The translations under genes and the position numbers were made by a program. The notes beneath the pieces are model-generated. The model had not been told where the DNA came from and made no database searches. It saw only the letters and a program-made list of their open reading frames with translations. Positions 35,538-47,615 of a DNA stretch of 64,000 bases are shown here, in pieces. This DNA is from Sanghuangporus weigelae. Lineage: Eukaryota; Basidiomycota; Agaricomycetes; Hymenochaetales; Hymenochaetaceae. Where the stretch lies: positions 3,224,001 through 3,288,000 of the forward strand of contig CP137319.1 of assembly GCA_033182465.1 (NCBI GenBank). The letters run 5' to 3'. The first letter of the stretch is position 1, and each line of letters begins with the position of its first letter.

Positions 35538-36338
35538 TGTTCATTGTTTTGTGTTTCAAATCATTATGCCGTATTCCGACACTTTAGACTATGAGTGAGA
35601 TCAGCTGCAGTCACTTCCCAGAGTGTTAGCACAGCTGATTAGTCACATTTGGGTTAGTGGTTCGACTAGCGTAGCTTAAGTTTAGATTAGTTCTTGTGCC
35701 TTGTGTTGATCGGCTTTAGTCCAGAGCTCGCAGTAGAGCCAGAGAGTTGATTTAGCCTTCGCACTGCCACCATCAATCTCGGGAGAAGTCCATCCTTGAG
35801 ATCCCTCCTCTAGCACTTCTCACGCATTCCTCAGCCCTTACACAACCCTTCCCTTGTATATTCCATTGTCCAGCCGCTTCTACTTGCCCTTAGTCAAGGT
35901 GCAACTCTCTGCTGACCACTCAGTGGTATTCTAGGGCAGCCCCTCGAACTTTATATTCCCTGTCTGGTACCAGAATGTCCACAGGAGATTCACCGTAAAG
36001 TATGGATACATGTGGAGCCCTAAGGTTGATGTATTAGCCTTGTGTGTTCTAGGTCACCCATGACCTTGTACTTGCAAGTTATTGCTTACAAATTTTAATT
36101 ATTACTAATATTTTTTGCTTACATACACAAATTCCATCATGTTGTCAACGACTCAACATTGCCAACAGGCATTGCTGAATTTACCATAGGTAAATAGTTT
36201 CCACAGGCCAAAATCAGTTTTCTCTCATACCCTAGTCACTATCAGTTTCCAGTTTCTTATTAATATAATAATACAGTATTAACGACCAGGAGAAGGGATC
36301 AAATTTGCCAAGAGCTCGTTGAGTAAAGAGCCTTCATT

Positions 36339-37046
36339 AGGGTAGGAGAGGAAACTCAAATAGGCTTGTGGAAACTAGTTTCCACAAGTAAACTCGGCAG
36401 GTGGGTGGTGTGGAAACGTTGAAACACAGTGGAAACATTGGAAACCCGTGGGAATGTACTACATAATATTTCCAAAAATAGTTATTTTGTCTATTTGTCA
36501 TTGAAGTCTTGCTGTTGCTGTACATACATCGAGTTGAAAAAAATAGATTGCATTTGACACTCAGCACGTAATGTGCTTGTAAGAAGCTTTGAGTGAACTG
36601 GGAGTGATTTGTTGCAAAGAAATTCGACAGAACTGCATGTATATTGATCACATCTTCCATATCTCCTCATTGCCCAAGTCCAAAGCCAATGAAATAATAA
36701 TAATTGCTTGAGCATGGCAGTGAACTGGGAAGACTATACAAGACAATATTGTGAAGTTGATTGAGCTGTATTTCGAGTTCTTCAGGTGACAAAACCCTAA
36801 CAGACACTAATTGTTGTATTTGCAATTGTTTTCATTTATATTCTTATATGCGCTTCGACAAAACTTTCCTTTTCAGATGATAAACTATCTAGTTCTAGCT
36901 TGTGGTAAGCTTACCCACACTTTTCGAGTTTCCACAGTTTCCACACCGCCATTTCCGGCCCATGGTGTTGCCAACGTTGGAAACACCGTGGGAAACCACG
37001 GTGGAAACTGTGGAAACAGCTAACTCGGAGTTTCCTATCCTACCCT
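36339..37046. mobile_element. Mutator-like MITE
   Basis: A 708-bp non-coding element with inverted ends AGGGTAGGAGAGGAAACTC and GAGTTTCCTATCCTACCCT and a perfect 10-bp target duplication AGCCTTCATT (36329-36338 and 37047-37056). A 9-10 bp duplication is typical of the Mutator superfamily. Many GTGGAAAC/GTTTCCAC motifs crowd both subterminal parts, possible transposase-binding sites. It ends 509 bp before the Argonaute start codon. Confidence 0.8.
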
Positions 37047-37448
37047 AGCCTTCATTACGAACGAAGATGGAAGCCTCTTTTCTTTATACATTGCCTGTTC
37101 ACAAAATTATTACACGTGATCGTCCAGGCTCCCGCAATGCACATCGAGTTTGCGCATCTCTTCTCCGAACCCAACTACATGGCCAGGTGAAGATAAACGC
37201 AGCAGGGAAGAAGCTCGAGGAACAGTGTCGGAGCGGTGACTGTTTGCACGTATCACCTCTTCGAAACAATCGAATCTGTATCTTGCTTAGATCCTTCGAT
37301 TCCTTGTGAACTTTGTGAGGTACGCGATGAAATGCCTTGCGCAGTCATTTATTTTCGGACTGAACATTGTGAAGATTTCCGCAGACAACCCTCCTCTGTT
37401 CACTACTGCGCGCCTCTACGAGCTTTCTGATGCATGGGCTCCCAAAAG

Positions 37449-37454
37449 TATAAA
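37449..37454 (+). promoter_or_regulatory. TATA box of the Argonaute gene
   Basis: TATAAA about 100 bp upstream of the start codon at 37556, followed by a pyrimidine-rich leader. Positions 37057-37448 contain no other gene that I can support. Confidence 0.5.
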
Positions 37455-37555
37455 GGGAGGCCCGTTTCCTCGATGAATCCCCATCCTCAGCTACAGTTTC
37501 TTCTCATCTTCATTCGAAATCATCGAGCTTTGCTACTTCTGAACTGTACAAAATC

Positions 37556-40448
37556 ATGAGCCAGCACAGTGGGAATGGACACGGCTACGGCATGCCACCC
37601 CTCGCTCGCTCGGGTGCTCCGTCTCTTCGAACATCTTCTGGCGGCGTCGAAATTTACAACCCACGTGGCCAGGCATCGGCGCAGCCGACGGTCTCTAGTA
37701 GTGACCTCTCGGATCTCGTCTCGCGCCTCCAGAAGCTCTCCACATCGGACGACGACAAGGTCAAGCGCCCAGGTTTCGGCAAGCGTGGCTCCAGCATCGC
37801 TTTGCGTGCCAATCTTTTCCAGCTGGATTACCCGAAGGACGTCGTCTTGTGCGACTACAAAATCAGGATCGAACCGAACATTCCGAAGGAGGCCGTCGAC
37901 TTGCGCAGGCACGTTGTCGCCGAATTCGCTCGGTCTCAGGAATTGTCGCAGTTCGTGCAGGGCATCGCTCATGACGGAGTGGGTCGCCTCATCGCAAAGC
38001 TGCCGCTGCCGAAAAACTTTCAGGTCACGGTGACAGCGCCGGCCCCGTCGTCCGAGGAACTGGGCGCACGCTCGCATGATATTCCGTACTTTGTCACACT
38101 TGTCGGACCTAAGCCCCTCAAAGCGGCAGACCTCGCTGGGTAAAGCCCGCCCTTCGACCGTAATCTAATATTGATACTGACTCCTTCCACCAACAGGTAC
38201 CTGCGTGGTGAGAATCCCGACTACGACCCGGAGCCTATTGTCTCGGCTTTCAATCTGATCGTTATGGCGCACGCGTCTCGCACTGGTTTTCGCGCACTCA
38301 CGAAGAATGCGTACTATTTCGACCCAAATGCGGACACGGGCGTGCCTACACGCCCTGGCATCAAGGTCGTCAACGGTTTCTTCGCTTCGGTCCGCCCGGT
38401 TCATAAGTCCCTCATGATCAATGTAAATACGTGCATGAGCGCGTTTTATGTCCCGCGCAGCATGACCGATGCTCTGCGCGAGTTCATGCAGCAATCTCGC
38501 GGTGCCGTACCCCAGAGGTTCTTCGGAAACATGAAAGTTGTCACCAGCTACCTCGGGTACGACAGGCGCAACACCGTGAAGGCGATCGGACCAAGCACGG
38601 CGAGGAGGACGAAAATCCAGAGCAAGGAATTTGGAAATATCACAGTGGAGGAATATTTCCTGAAGAGTAGGTGATTTAAGGACTAAATGGGAATGCTGCT
38701 GACTATTGCATAGGATTCCGTATCGCACTGCGCAATGCGGATGACCTTCCCGTGGTGAATGTCGGGAAAGAGGGCAAGGACATGTTCGTGCCAGCCGAGT
38801 TATGCAAGATTGTCCCCGGCACGCTTTTCTCAGGCGAGCTGAAGTCTAGGGAGAGTGCGGCCCTGTGTGCTGCAAACAACAAGACGCCAGCTGGCCGTGC
38901 ACAAACAATCACTATCAAGGGCCTCCGTCTCCTGGGCTTTGAGGACGGAGCACTTCCGATGGCCAGTTTCGGGATCAAGATCTCGACAAATATGGCTGTT
39001 GTCGCGGCTCGCGTTCTGCCCGCACCGTCGGTAGTGTATCCTTCGGGCCGCGCACAGGTCGTCAATGGATCTTGGACGACGCGGGGCATCCAGTTCGCAA
39101 AGCCTTCAGAGCTCAAACGCATCGCAGTCGTGGTTTTAAAGGATGGAAACATGGAAGAGTCCGACAGCTCGCTCGAGGTGCAGGTACGCGAGGCAGTCAA
39201 GGCACTGCTTGGAAAATGTCGGCAATGTGGCATGAACGTCGATCCAGACTTCATCATACAAGTGATCCAGCTCCGCCGTCCGAGTCGAGAGGATCCGTAC
39301 CGCGACGAGGATGTGGACAAAGTGTCAAACTTGTTGGAATCGCTACCAGGCAAGCCCCAGATGGTCCTCGCCCTCATGGCAAATAGGGATAAGCACATCT
39401 ATGCGGGACTCCACCGGTACTTTGATGTCAGCCAGGGCTTCCAGTCGGTATTTGGCCTTATTGAGAACATGCTGGACAAAGAGGGTCGTGATCAGTATCT
39501 GGCCAATCTCGCTCTTAAGATCAACACGAAGCTTGGTGGGGTCAACCACCGGCTGGAGCCTGCTTCCCTGAAATGGCTTGCAAACACGATGGTGGTCGGG
39601 CTCGATGTGGTTAAACCGAGTGGGAATGCGGTCGAGGGTGCGCCTAGTATTGCGGCGGTTGCGGCGTCGTGCGACATGAACTTCGCGCAGTACCATGCAA
39701 GCGTATCCCTTCAGGGTCCAAAACAAGAGGTGAGTTCTTATTTTTATGCAATTATGCAGGCGTCTGATGCAGGCATTCATAGATAGTTGAAAACTTGCGC
39801 GGTATGATTCTGGAACGCTTGAAGGACTACCGTGAGAGGATGGACTCGTTCCCTGAGCGCATCCTTATATTCCGTGCCGGTATTTCGGATGGCCAGCACG
39901 CACGGGTAATGGCCACGGAGATCAAGCAGCTGAACGAAGCATTCAGTGGATTGAAGAAATTTAAGCCGAAGTTGACTTACATCGCTTGTAGCAAGGGTCA
40001 CCAGACTCGGTTCTACCCCACGAAGGCGGAAGACGCGGACAGGACCTCGAACTCTCTGGCTGGGACAGTCGTAGACCAGGGCGTGACGAGTGTATACGAC
40101 TTCGATTTCTACTTGCAGGCTCATGCGGGTACGCAAGGTATCGCTCGTGCAGCACATTACACGATCCTCTATGACGACAACAAGTTCTCCCCCGATGCTC
40201 TGCAGCAGGGCATCAATGACATCTCTCACTTGTGGGCAGCGTCGACGAAGAGTGTGAGCCTGGCACCGCCGGCTTACTGGGCAAGCCGCGCGTGTGCTCG
40301 GGCACGTTTGTACTTGCACAAGGTGATGTCGCCTGTCGAGGGCAGTAAGGAGGCCAGATTGTCAGCTCAGGATGCCATTGGTAGGGCAAAGGGACTCTGG
40401 AGGGACGGAGTCCATGACGCGCTCAAGAACACTATGTTCTACGCGTGA
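37556..40448 (+). CDS. Argonaute (PAZ-PIWI) protein with altered slicer site
   Basis: Exons 37556-38139, 38197-38666, 38714-39729 and 39783-40448 join in phase to 912 codons (911 residues). Argonautes bind small RNAs and guide silencing. Order: a variable N terminus; the Argonaute N and linker part; PAZ around ITVEEYFLK and FVPAELCKIVPGTLFSGEL; MID with YAGLHRYFDVSQGFQSVFG and ALKINTKLGGVNHRLEP; PIWI from MVVGLDVVKPSG to the end. The catalytic tetrad is incomplete. The first Asp (VGLDV), the Glu finger (GPKQEIVE) and the final His (AAHYTILYDD) are present. The second Asp, normally in FRDGVSEGQ, is Ala in FRAGISDGQ. Slicing is therefore unlikely, and guided binding may remain. The C terminus ends KNTMFYA as usual. 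The 5' neighbour is a MULE-type MITE. Introns are 47-57 nt. Confidence 0.92.
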
Positions 40449-41023
40449 GCGATGAAGAGTCGTAAATCAGCTTGAAGTAGGCATGCGTGAAAGACTGGTA
40501 GACAAATCTTGTATTATATCGTGAACAAGTGCAAGAATGCACAAAATAGTCAGTCGAAATCTTGAATTATGAGCCGGCTCTGGCCTCGATTAGACCTGAA
40601 CAAGCTAAATCTGCTCTAATGATACTTGCCGCTTTTGCCTTGCTTTTCTCGTCTCATAGGAAGATCACTGTAACTCAATCGCAGCAAGTGCTGCAGACGA
40701 CCCCGGTAAGCCCGTGCCTTATCACCTCGGAGTCGGAGAACTGCATTCTATGCCGTATTTTAGCTTTAAAGATCAATCTGCTTTAATCGACATCGACATG
40801 ACATTTCTGATTACCAATAGATATGAATTGTCGACATCGTGTAATTACAACCATATTTTCATCTTTCGAAGTTCTTTTCATACCGATGTAAATTTCAAAA
40901 ATGTTCGGTCTTTTTTAAACGTATGTCCGCCCTAGCCCGTCGCCGCTGCTTTCTTCTCCGCTTATCGGGAATACGTAAAATAAAGAGCGTCATGTTTGCG
41001 ACAGCAAGTAGTATACAATCATC
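40449..41023 (+). other. Intergenic region between Argonaute and S33 peptidase
   Basis: No gene is seen. It should hold the 3' end of the Argonaute transcript and the promoter of the peptidase gene. Confidence 0.4.
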
Positions 41024-41984
41024 ATGACAGAAACCACAGGCTTCATCGACTTCGTGTACAACGGCGAGAAGTTCCAGACCTGGTTCAAAGTGGTCGGATC
41101 CCTGAGTTCCGGCTTTCGTCCGTTGGTTCTCCTACATGGCGGGCCCGCTGTACCGAGTCCATACCTCAGCCCTCACATAGAGCTTACGGAGTCATATGGC
41201 ATCCCACTCATCTTCTATGACCAAATCGGAGGAGGGAAGTCCACGCATCTTCGTCAAAAGCCGTCGGAGTTCTGGACCATCGATTTGTTTATGGACGAGC
41301 TTGACAACGTTCTCAGGTATTTCGGAATTGCGGATGACTTCGATCTTTACGGACACTCATGGGGTGGTATGCTGGCTGCAGAATACGTCGCAACTCGGAG
41401 GCCTCGAGGATTGCACTATCTTGTTATAGCCAGCGCCCCCGCTTCGATAGCGCTTTGGGAGTCTTGCATGAATAAGCGGCTTGACCGCTTCCCTAAAGAC
41501 CTAGCAGAAGTGATTAGAAGGAACGAGAGAGAAGGGACGACAGATTCCAAAGAGTATCAGGACGCGATACAAATTTTCTACAGCAAGCACATCTGCCAGC
41601 TGGACCCGTGGCCCAAGGACTTGCTGGATGCATTTAGCGCCATGGAGGAAGACCCGACTGTCTATCGTGCGATGTTAGCGATAACGAATTTGCGATTTAC
41701 TATTATTCTGGCTCACCTTAAGCTATAGGTTTGGAACTTCGGAACTCAAAGTCACAGGGAACCTGCGTACCTGGTCCGTCATCAAGAAGTTACGAGACAT
41801 CAGATGCGAGACCCTAATCATGAACGGCGCCGACGATGAGGCGCAAGACGAGTGCATGCAGCCGTTTTTTGACGAGATCCCGAAGGTTAAATGGGTACGG
41901 TTTGAGAAGAGTAGCCACATGCCATTTTACGAAGAGAAAGGAAGGTATTTAGAGATCCTGGGATATTTTCTGAAGCATAACTAG
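41024..41984 (+). CDS. Proline-iminopeptidase-like alpha/beta hydrolase (S33), copy 1
   Basis: Two exons, 41024-41673 and 41729-41984, give 302 codons (301 residues), normal for proline iminopeptidase/L-amino-acid amidase enzymes, which remove N-terminal Pro or cleave amides. Seen: oxyanion-hole motif LLHGGPAVPSPYL, nucleophile elbow YGHSWGGML with the catalytic Ser, the acid residue in MNGADDEAQDE, and the catalytic His in KSSHMPFYEEK. The start MTETTGFIDFVYNGEKFQTW matches the paralogues at 53558 and 52244. There is no signal peptide, so probably cytosolic. It is the only one of three copies in the window without a lesion. The copies differ in orientation and flank a block with coronin, GMC and M28 genes. 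Confidence 0.88.
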
Positions 41985-42399
41985 TCGCAAGCTTTTGAAA
42001 TCAGGGTATTCCATATGAATCGGCAAATAACAGGCATTGAAAGAAAAAAAAAGTTAGTAGAGACATATCTGGCGGAAAAGAACGCGAAGATGTCACCAGG
42101 ACTAGCGGAGAGGCTCAGAAAACACAAGACAGGCGTACAACCGATGAGCTATGAAGTGTAGAATTCTGGTAAAAAAAAGTGTGTACGTACGAAAGATGAT
42201 TGAAGAGTAATGTAAGTAAGGGTGAAGAATATTGAAGTGAGAGGGTTTTGCGATGGCTCTGGGAGCACGTGCACGTACGCGTTGCCGATCGACTGATCTA
42301 AACTTTCTCTGTCTTTATACACGTTTCTCTTTTGCGGCTCTGAAGGAATTGATTTAAGCCACGTTTGCGGTGCGAACGTGAAAGGAATTATTCTACGAT
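41985..42399 (+). other. Intergenic region upstream of coronin
   Basis: No gene is seen. Positions 42000-42150 contain residues resembling the peptidase family (MSPGLAERLRKHK around 42090-42130, compare MSPGLAERIRRHE in copy 2), so a small S33 gene fragment may be left here. Confidence 0.4.
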
Positions 42400-44137
42400 A
42401 TGTCTCGTTTCGTTCGCGCTTCAAAATACCGGTGCGTGATTGCATTTTCGAGATAAGTCTCCTCTGGGCATTGATTGACTCTTTAGACACGTCTATGGTC
42501 AAGCAGCTAAGAAGGAGCTTTGTATTGACAATGTGAAACTTTCCAATAATGCATGGGATACAAACATGCTTGCTGCTTCTGGGGTGAGTTCATCCTTCCG
42601 TGGAGTTTTCGTACAGCGCTGAAGTGGATATAGCGATACATCAGTATCAACTGGAACGCATCCGGAGGTGGTGCTTTTGCCATTCTCCCGCTTCCGTCGC
42701 CATTCGAACCTCACAAGCTTCCTGCAAAGTTGCCGGATGTCATTCCTTTGGCGCGGGGACATATCGCGCCCGTACTCGACACTGACTGGTCTCCCCATGA
42801 CGACGCGCTTGTCGCTTCAGCAGGCGATGACGGCCAGCTGTTACTCTGGAAGGTGGACGCTAACACGTTTGAGGGGTGGGGTGCGGACAAATGGGAACCC
42901 CACGATTTCGATCCTGTGTTGCGCATCGCTGCATCGAGCCGCAAGGCTGGGCAAGTTCTTTTCCATCCGATCGCGAAACACGTCGTCGGCGTTGCAACGG
43001 GTGATCATGCTGTCAAGTTATGGGACCTTGCCCTCCCAGAGGACCCTCAGCGCGTCTTAGGAGGTCACGGCGATGCGATCCAGAGCTTTGCGTTTGATTT
43101 GACAGGAAACCTTGTTGCGACGACTTGTCGCGATCGCAAGTTACGATTGTTTGATGCTCGAACAGGTGGGGATGCAGTTCGCGTAGCGGATTCTCATGGT
43201 GGTATCAAGGGCGCACGCGTAGTATGGATGGGCAACCAGGATCGGCTCGCTACGACTGGCTTCAGCAAGATGAGTGACCGACAAATTGGCCTTTGGGAAA
43301 CAGGATCGCTGAAGAACGTGAAGATGACAAATGTCGATCAGTCAAGCGGTGTTCTTATGCCGTTCTACAGTGATAACAACATCCTGTTTGTCGCAGGCAA
43401 AGGCGACGGAAACATTCGGTACTATGAATACGAGCATGAAGCTCTTCATCCTCTGGCAGAGTACCAGTCCAATCAGCCGCAACGAGGAATGTGCTTCCTC
43501 CCTCGCCGCGCTCTTAATGTATCCGAATGCGAGATTGCACGCGCATACAAGGTCGCAGGTTCTATGATCGAGCCAATTGCTTTCGTTGTACCACGAAAGT
43601 CCGATTCCTTCCAGGCCGATATCTATCCTCCTGCTTTATCCGCCGACCCTGCTCTCACCGCCGGAGAGTTTTTCTCTGGAAAAACAGCGCCACCGAAGCT
43701 CGTATCGCTAGAGTCCGGTGCGATTTCGTCTTCTGATACCCCCTTCACGCCTGTTGCCCCTCCAGTTTCTGCTCCTTCGTTGTCGCAAGCTGTGAGCTCG
43801 TCAAGTACGTATGCGCCTTCGTCTTCGAAGACTTCCAGTGCACCTCCTCCAGAGCCTATCAAAAAGGTCGAGTCTACGTCATCTATACCCCGTTCTGAGA
43901 CTCCAGAGCCCATCCCAAGGCCAGCTGCGGCTGTTAGTGACGATTCGGTACGTTGTTTATCATAAGTCGCCGAGTTCCTATCTCTCATAAATACCGTATG
44001 TTTAGAAGGCTCTGAAAGAAGAAAATGAGCGATTGACTCTCGAACTACGTAATGCGCGAGAGCAGATTAGAAACCTCGAACTGCAGGTGGAGGGCTTGAA
44101 GGCAAATGCACAGAAGGCCAAGGCTCTCCTGGCATAA
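42400..44137 (+). CDS. Coronin, actin-binding WD-repeat protein
   Basis: Exons 42400-42431, 42487-42583, 42634-43947 and 44006-44137 join in phase to 525 codons (524 residues). The first exon encodes only MSRFVRASKYR, a conserved coronin start. Next come SNNAWDTNMLAASG and YISINWNASGGGAFAILPLP, then the seven-bladed beta-propeller (for example GHIAPVLDTDWSPHDDALVA, LWDLALPEDPQRVLGGHGDA, DRQIGLWETGSL) and the coronin-specific GMCFLPRRALNVSECEIARA. A Ser/Pro-rich linker and a C-terminal coiled coil (KEENERLTLELRNAREQIR) for oligomerisation follow. Coronins bind F-actin and regulate Arp2/3 at actin patches. The protein is a little shorter than yeast Crn1, with a short linker. Introns are 50-58 nt. 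Confidence 0.93.
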
Positions 44138-44713
44138 GCTTTCTTGTTCCTCTGAGGAGACTATCAAGTGCATGGTTTTCCGGAATACTGTTATTCAAGC
44201 TCTGGTAGACGTGTAAAACTACTTTTTGCCGAAGGAGACGACTAATGAATGGAAATAAAGAGATGCTAATCTGTCACTCGTAGTACATTGCTTTGGTCAA
44301 TTGTTTTTTTGTATTCGTTCTGATCATGCGAATATAAGGATTGCTTGCATGTGCCCATTGAAATGATGTAAGGCATATAAGATAACGCATCATTGTCAAT
44401 ATTAATACGCTTGAATTTGAATGGCTTAAATAGTACGTAATCAACTAAACACGTTGTATGGGACGATCATATCGGCTATCAAGAAGAGCTAGTTACATAA
44501 TCAGATTAGAGTGTCAGCAGATCTCGTTAGACTGATCGACGTCGACTTCATTCAACGTCGATCACTCAAACGCGTTTCGTGTTCTGCAGAAGTTTGTGTT
44601 CAAAATCACACGCCAATGCACACTAGAATAAATCAAATGCTCGACCGGAAATCAGCATCAGTCTCTTGTCTTCCGCCCTCTCTCTTCTCGACGACGCACC
44701 CCGACCGTGCGCC
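44138..44713 (+). other. Intergenic region coronin-GMC
   Basis: No gene is seen; the sequence is AT-rich. Confidence 0.4.
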
Positions 44714-47506
44714 ATGGTGTCCAGCTCTTTGCTCAGAAAAGACCGTCGCTTGCTGTTTTTGCCGTCTGCATCTCTTTTACTGTATTTTGCTTATATCTAT
44801 ATGCGTATTCACGTTTCGAAACAAAACAGGAAACCTTCAGGTTCTGCCGTGAAGAAACTGGAGGGCGTCGGTAAACGCGTTGAAACCCCAGATGAACCGG
44901 TTGCAAGCGATTATCCCTTGTATGACATCGTGATAGTAGGCGGAGGTAGGCTTGTTCAGATTCTAAAAGGTTCCTGCTAACGAAGATCTTGTTGATAGGA
45001 ACTGCTGGATGTGTCCTTGCCGCGAGGCTGTCTGAAGATCCGAGCATCTCGGTGCTCGTGCTGGAGGCTGGTGGAAGGCTTGTATACTTATGCTAACCTT
45101 GCGTGCAAAAGACATTCAAATCTCATATACCATGTGTAATCCAGCGGCCGAAAGCAACTTTGGACTCGTGTGCCTACCGCGTACTCTCGCCTCTTTCACA
45201 CAGAATGGGACTATGATCTCTGGACGGAGAAACAACCGAATGCTGCTAACAGGAAAAGCTTTTGGCCAAGAGGTAGATTAGAATGTTATGAAAACGTGTT
45301 CTATAGATACTAATCATGGTGATTTACAGGAAAAATGCTTGGCGGATGTTAGTCAACGCTCCTATTTGGATGCACTTTAACTAAATAGTATCTTACAGGC
45401 TCCAATGTCAACGCTCAGATGTAAGACTATGCAAGCCAGAGATATTCATCTTACTGAATTCGAATAGATTTCATTGCGGCGCACCCTCTGATTATGATGA
45501 ATGGGCGAAAACTGGTCTCGAGGGTGCCGAGGGGTGGGCATTCTCGGAATTCCAGAAGTAATTGACTTTGCAACATTACCATTTTCTTTTGCCTGAACTA
45601 ACTCGCATCATGACAGGTACTTCCTAAAATTCGAAAAGTTTATTCCGAGTAACCAATACCCGGATGTCGACACTTCAAAGCGTGGCTTGTCTGGTGCTGT
45701 GGAAGGTAACTTTCTAATCTCTGTACTGGTTTCTGAATGCGCTCGAACAGTTTTTCCATTCTTGCCAGTGGGGTTCTTCGGAAACTTTTCGAAATTCTGT
45801 TCAAAATGGCTCGACGCCTGTGAAGAAGCTGGGATCGAGCGTGTGGCAGATGCGAATACGAGCGCAGGAACTCTTGGTGCAACGAAAGTTCGTATGAGAC
45901 TCTTCTGAGTATCTCGAAGGACGTTTCTGACTTTCTTTCCCTTTTAGCTGAGTACGTCGACTTCATGATCGCTTGTTTAACAATCAATCTAACCGGCTTG
46001 GACGTTCCTAGTGACATACATAGGCAGGAGGGGCATGCGTACCACGACAGAGACGGCTTATTTCTCGGCGGATGTGCTGGCCCGTCCGAATCTCACCATT
46101 GTTGCTCATGCTCAGGCGACGAAGATCTTGTTTGATACTTCAGATGGAAAGAAGCGGGCTATCGGTGTAGAGTTTGCTCGAAGTAACGGCAGCCCCAGAT
46201 ATCGAGTCAAAGCTCGAAAGGAAGTTATTCTATCGTAAGTGCGGAAGTCTCATGGTTGCCCATTAGGATGATCAACGTTCCCAGGGCTGGCGCAGTGCAT
46301 TCGCCTCAGGTAAGTTTCAACCATTAGCCTAACAGGACGTCGTTCTTATTTGTCACAATTGTGCAGATTCTCATGATATCTGGTGTCGGTCCAGCGACTC
46401 ATTTAAAGGACATATCAATCCCTGTGGTGCACGATCTGCCCGGAGTTGGCCAGCATCTCATGGACCATCCTGTTGTGCTCACGCATTTCCAACTCAAACG
46501 CGGTGAATCGCTGATGTACCTGCAACCACGCACTTTTCTTGAAGCAATCCGTTCTTTGCCACCCGCTGTGCGGTGGTTCATGAATGGCACCGGACCTCTT
46601 ACCAGCAACGTAGGTAATCAGAAAATTTTGATTTACCCGTTATATAGATCGCCTTTGCCTAACAGGTCGCGGAAGCCGCCGCTTTCGTACGGTCCGATGA
46701 TACTAAACTTTTCGGTTCAGAGGAGACCACCGGGAATGTAGAGGATACGACCTCCGCTGCAAATGCTCCTGATTTGGAACTCTTCTCGAGTCCCTTTGCA
46801 TGGAGAGACAGTTCGACCGCTGATCGCACTTTACCTCCGGGTGATCTAGGTACCATTGCTACCGTTCTGCTTCGGTGAGTCATGCATACATTTTTTGCTA
46901 TGCAACAGTCTGTTGACAAGGTCAACAGACCGACGAGCGTCGGCAGCGTGACTCTCAAATCTGCAGACCCGTTCGAAGCCCCGATACTTGACCCGAAGTA
47001 CGTGCATCCCTTTTCATTCTGAACAATTTACTCGCTAACTAGACATACAGCTATCTTTCTACCAGTCACGACGTTGCTGTGCTCGTGCGAGGCGTCAAAT
47101 TAGGCTTACGCCTCACGCGCACTGCAGCGCTCAGCTCGGTTTTGGACGAGTCAGCCGATCAGAATCCCAGATTACATTATTCGTTGTACGAAAAAGACGA
47201 CAAGGAGGTCGAGAAAGTGGTACGTGAGCAAGTCGACACGCTCTACCACCCAACATCGACAGCTCGCATGGCTCGCCTTGAAGATGGAGGTGTTGTCGAT
47301 GCGTCCTTGCGTGTTCATGGAATCGACGGACTTCGTGTCGTGGACGCATCAATCTTCCCGACTATAGTTTCTGGGCACACGGTATGTCAGGATATATATT
47401 CTTCTAACGCATTCACTGATGCTCTTGTGAATGTTCTTAGGCCGCGCCTGTAATCGCCGTTGCTGAGCGGACAGCCGATATCATAAAGGGACAGCTCCAT
47501 GATTGA
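44714..47506 (+). CDS. GMC family FAD-dependent oxidoreductase
   Basis: An intron-rich gene of about a dozen exons. Glucose-methanol-choline oxidoreductases oxidise alcohols or sugars with FAD. Seen: an N-terminal hydrophobic anchor ([20 protein letters not shown]); the FAD-binding motif YDIVIVGGG joined across an intron to [26 protein letters not shown] plus [19 protein letters not shown] (GMC signature 1); GAVHSPQ and [15 protein letters not shown] (signature 2); the catalytic His in [10 protein letters not shown] and the second catalytic position in FPTIVSGHT. The N-terminal anchor and lack of a cleavable signal suggest a membrane-bound or intracellular enzyme. The junction after LEAGG keeps phase best with a GC-AG intron (GGTGGAAG then gcttgt), so exon 2-3 limits are uncertain. 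No stop was found in the exons that I could follow, but exact boundaries need transcript data. Confidence 0.85.
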
Positions 47507-47615
47507 CTAACGAGCTGAAAACGAAAGAGTCATTTCTATTGTGGTTCCATTGTTTTTTTTACCTTCATCAGCGGATTAGTTTGTATATTAGCCGATATGC
47601 TGAATCCTTCTGACT

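Larger units (their letters stand above)
31036..35992 (+). mobile_element. Long solo LTR, outer copy, with two nested insertions
   Basis: A fossil LTR in two main parts, 31036-31609 and 34508-35992, starting TGAAGAGTAAG and ending GGAGATTCA. A second copy of the family (31610-34507) is inserted in minus orientation, and a Copia-type solo LTR sits at 35115-35537. No clear target repeat is left around the outer copy, and it is more diverged than the nested one, so it is older. The cluster contains no supportable gene. Positions 30930-31035 and 35993-36328 show nothing. Confidence 0.6.

Noticed and set aside
31036-35992. A single full-length LTR retrotransposon spanning the cluster
   Set aside because: The repeats are in opposite orientation, no polyprotein region lies between them, and the CCGA repeat marks one LTR inserted in another.
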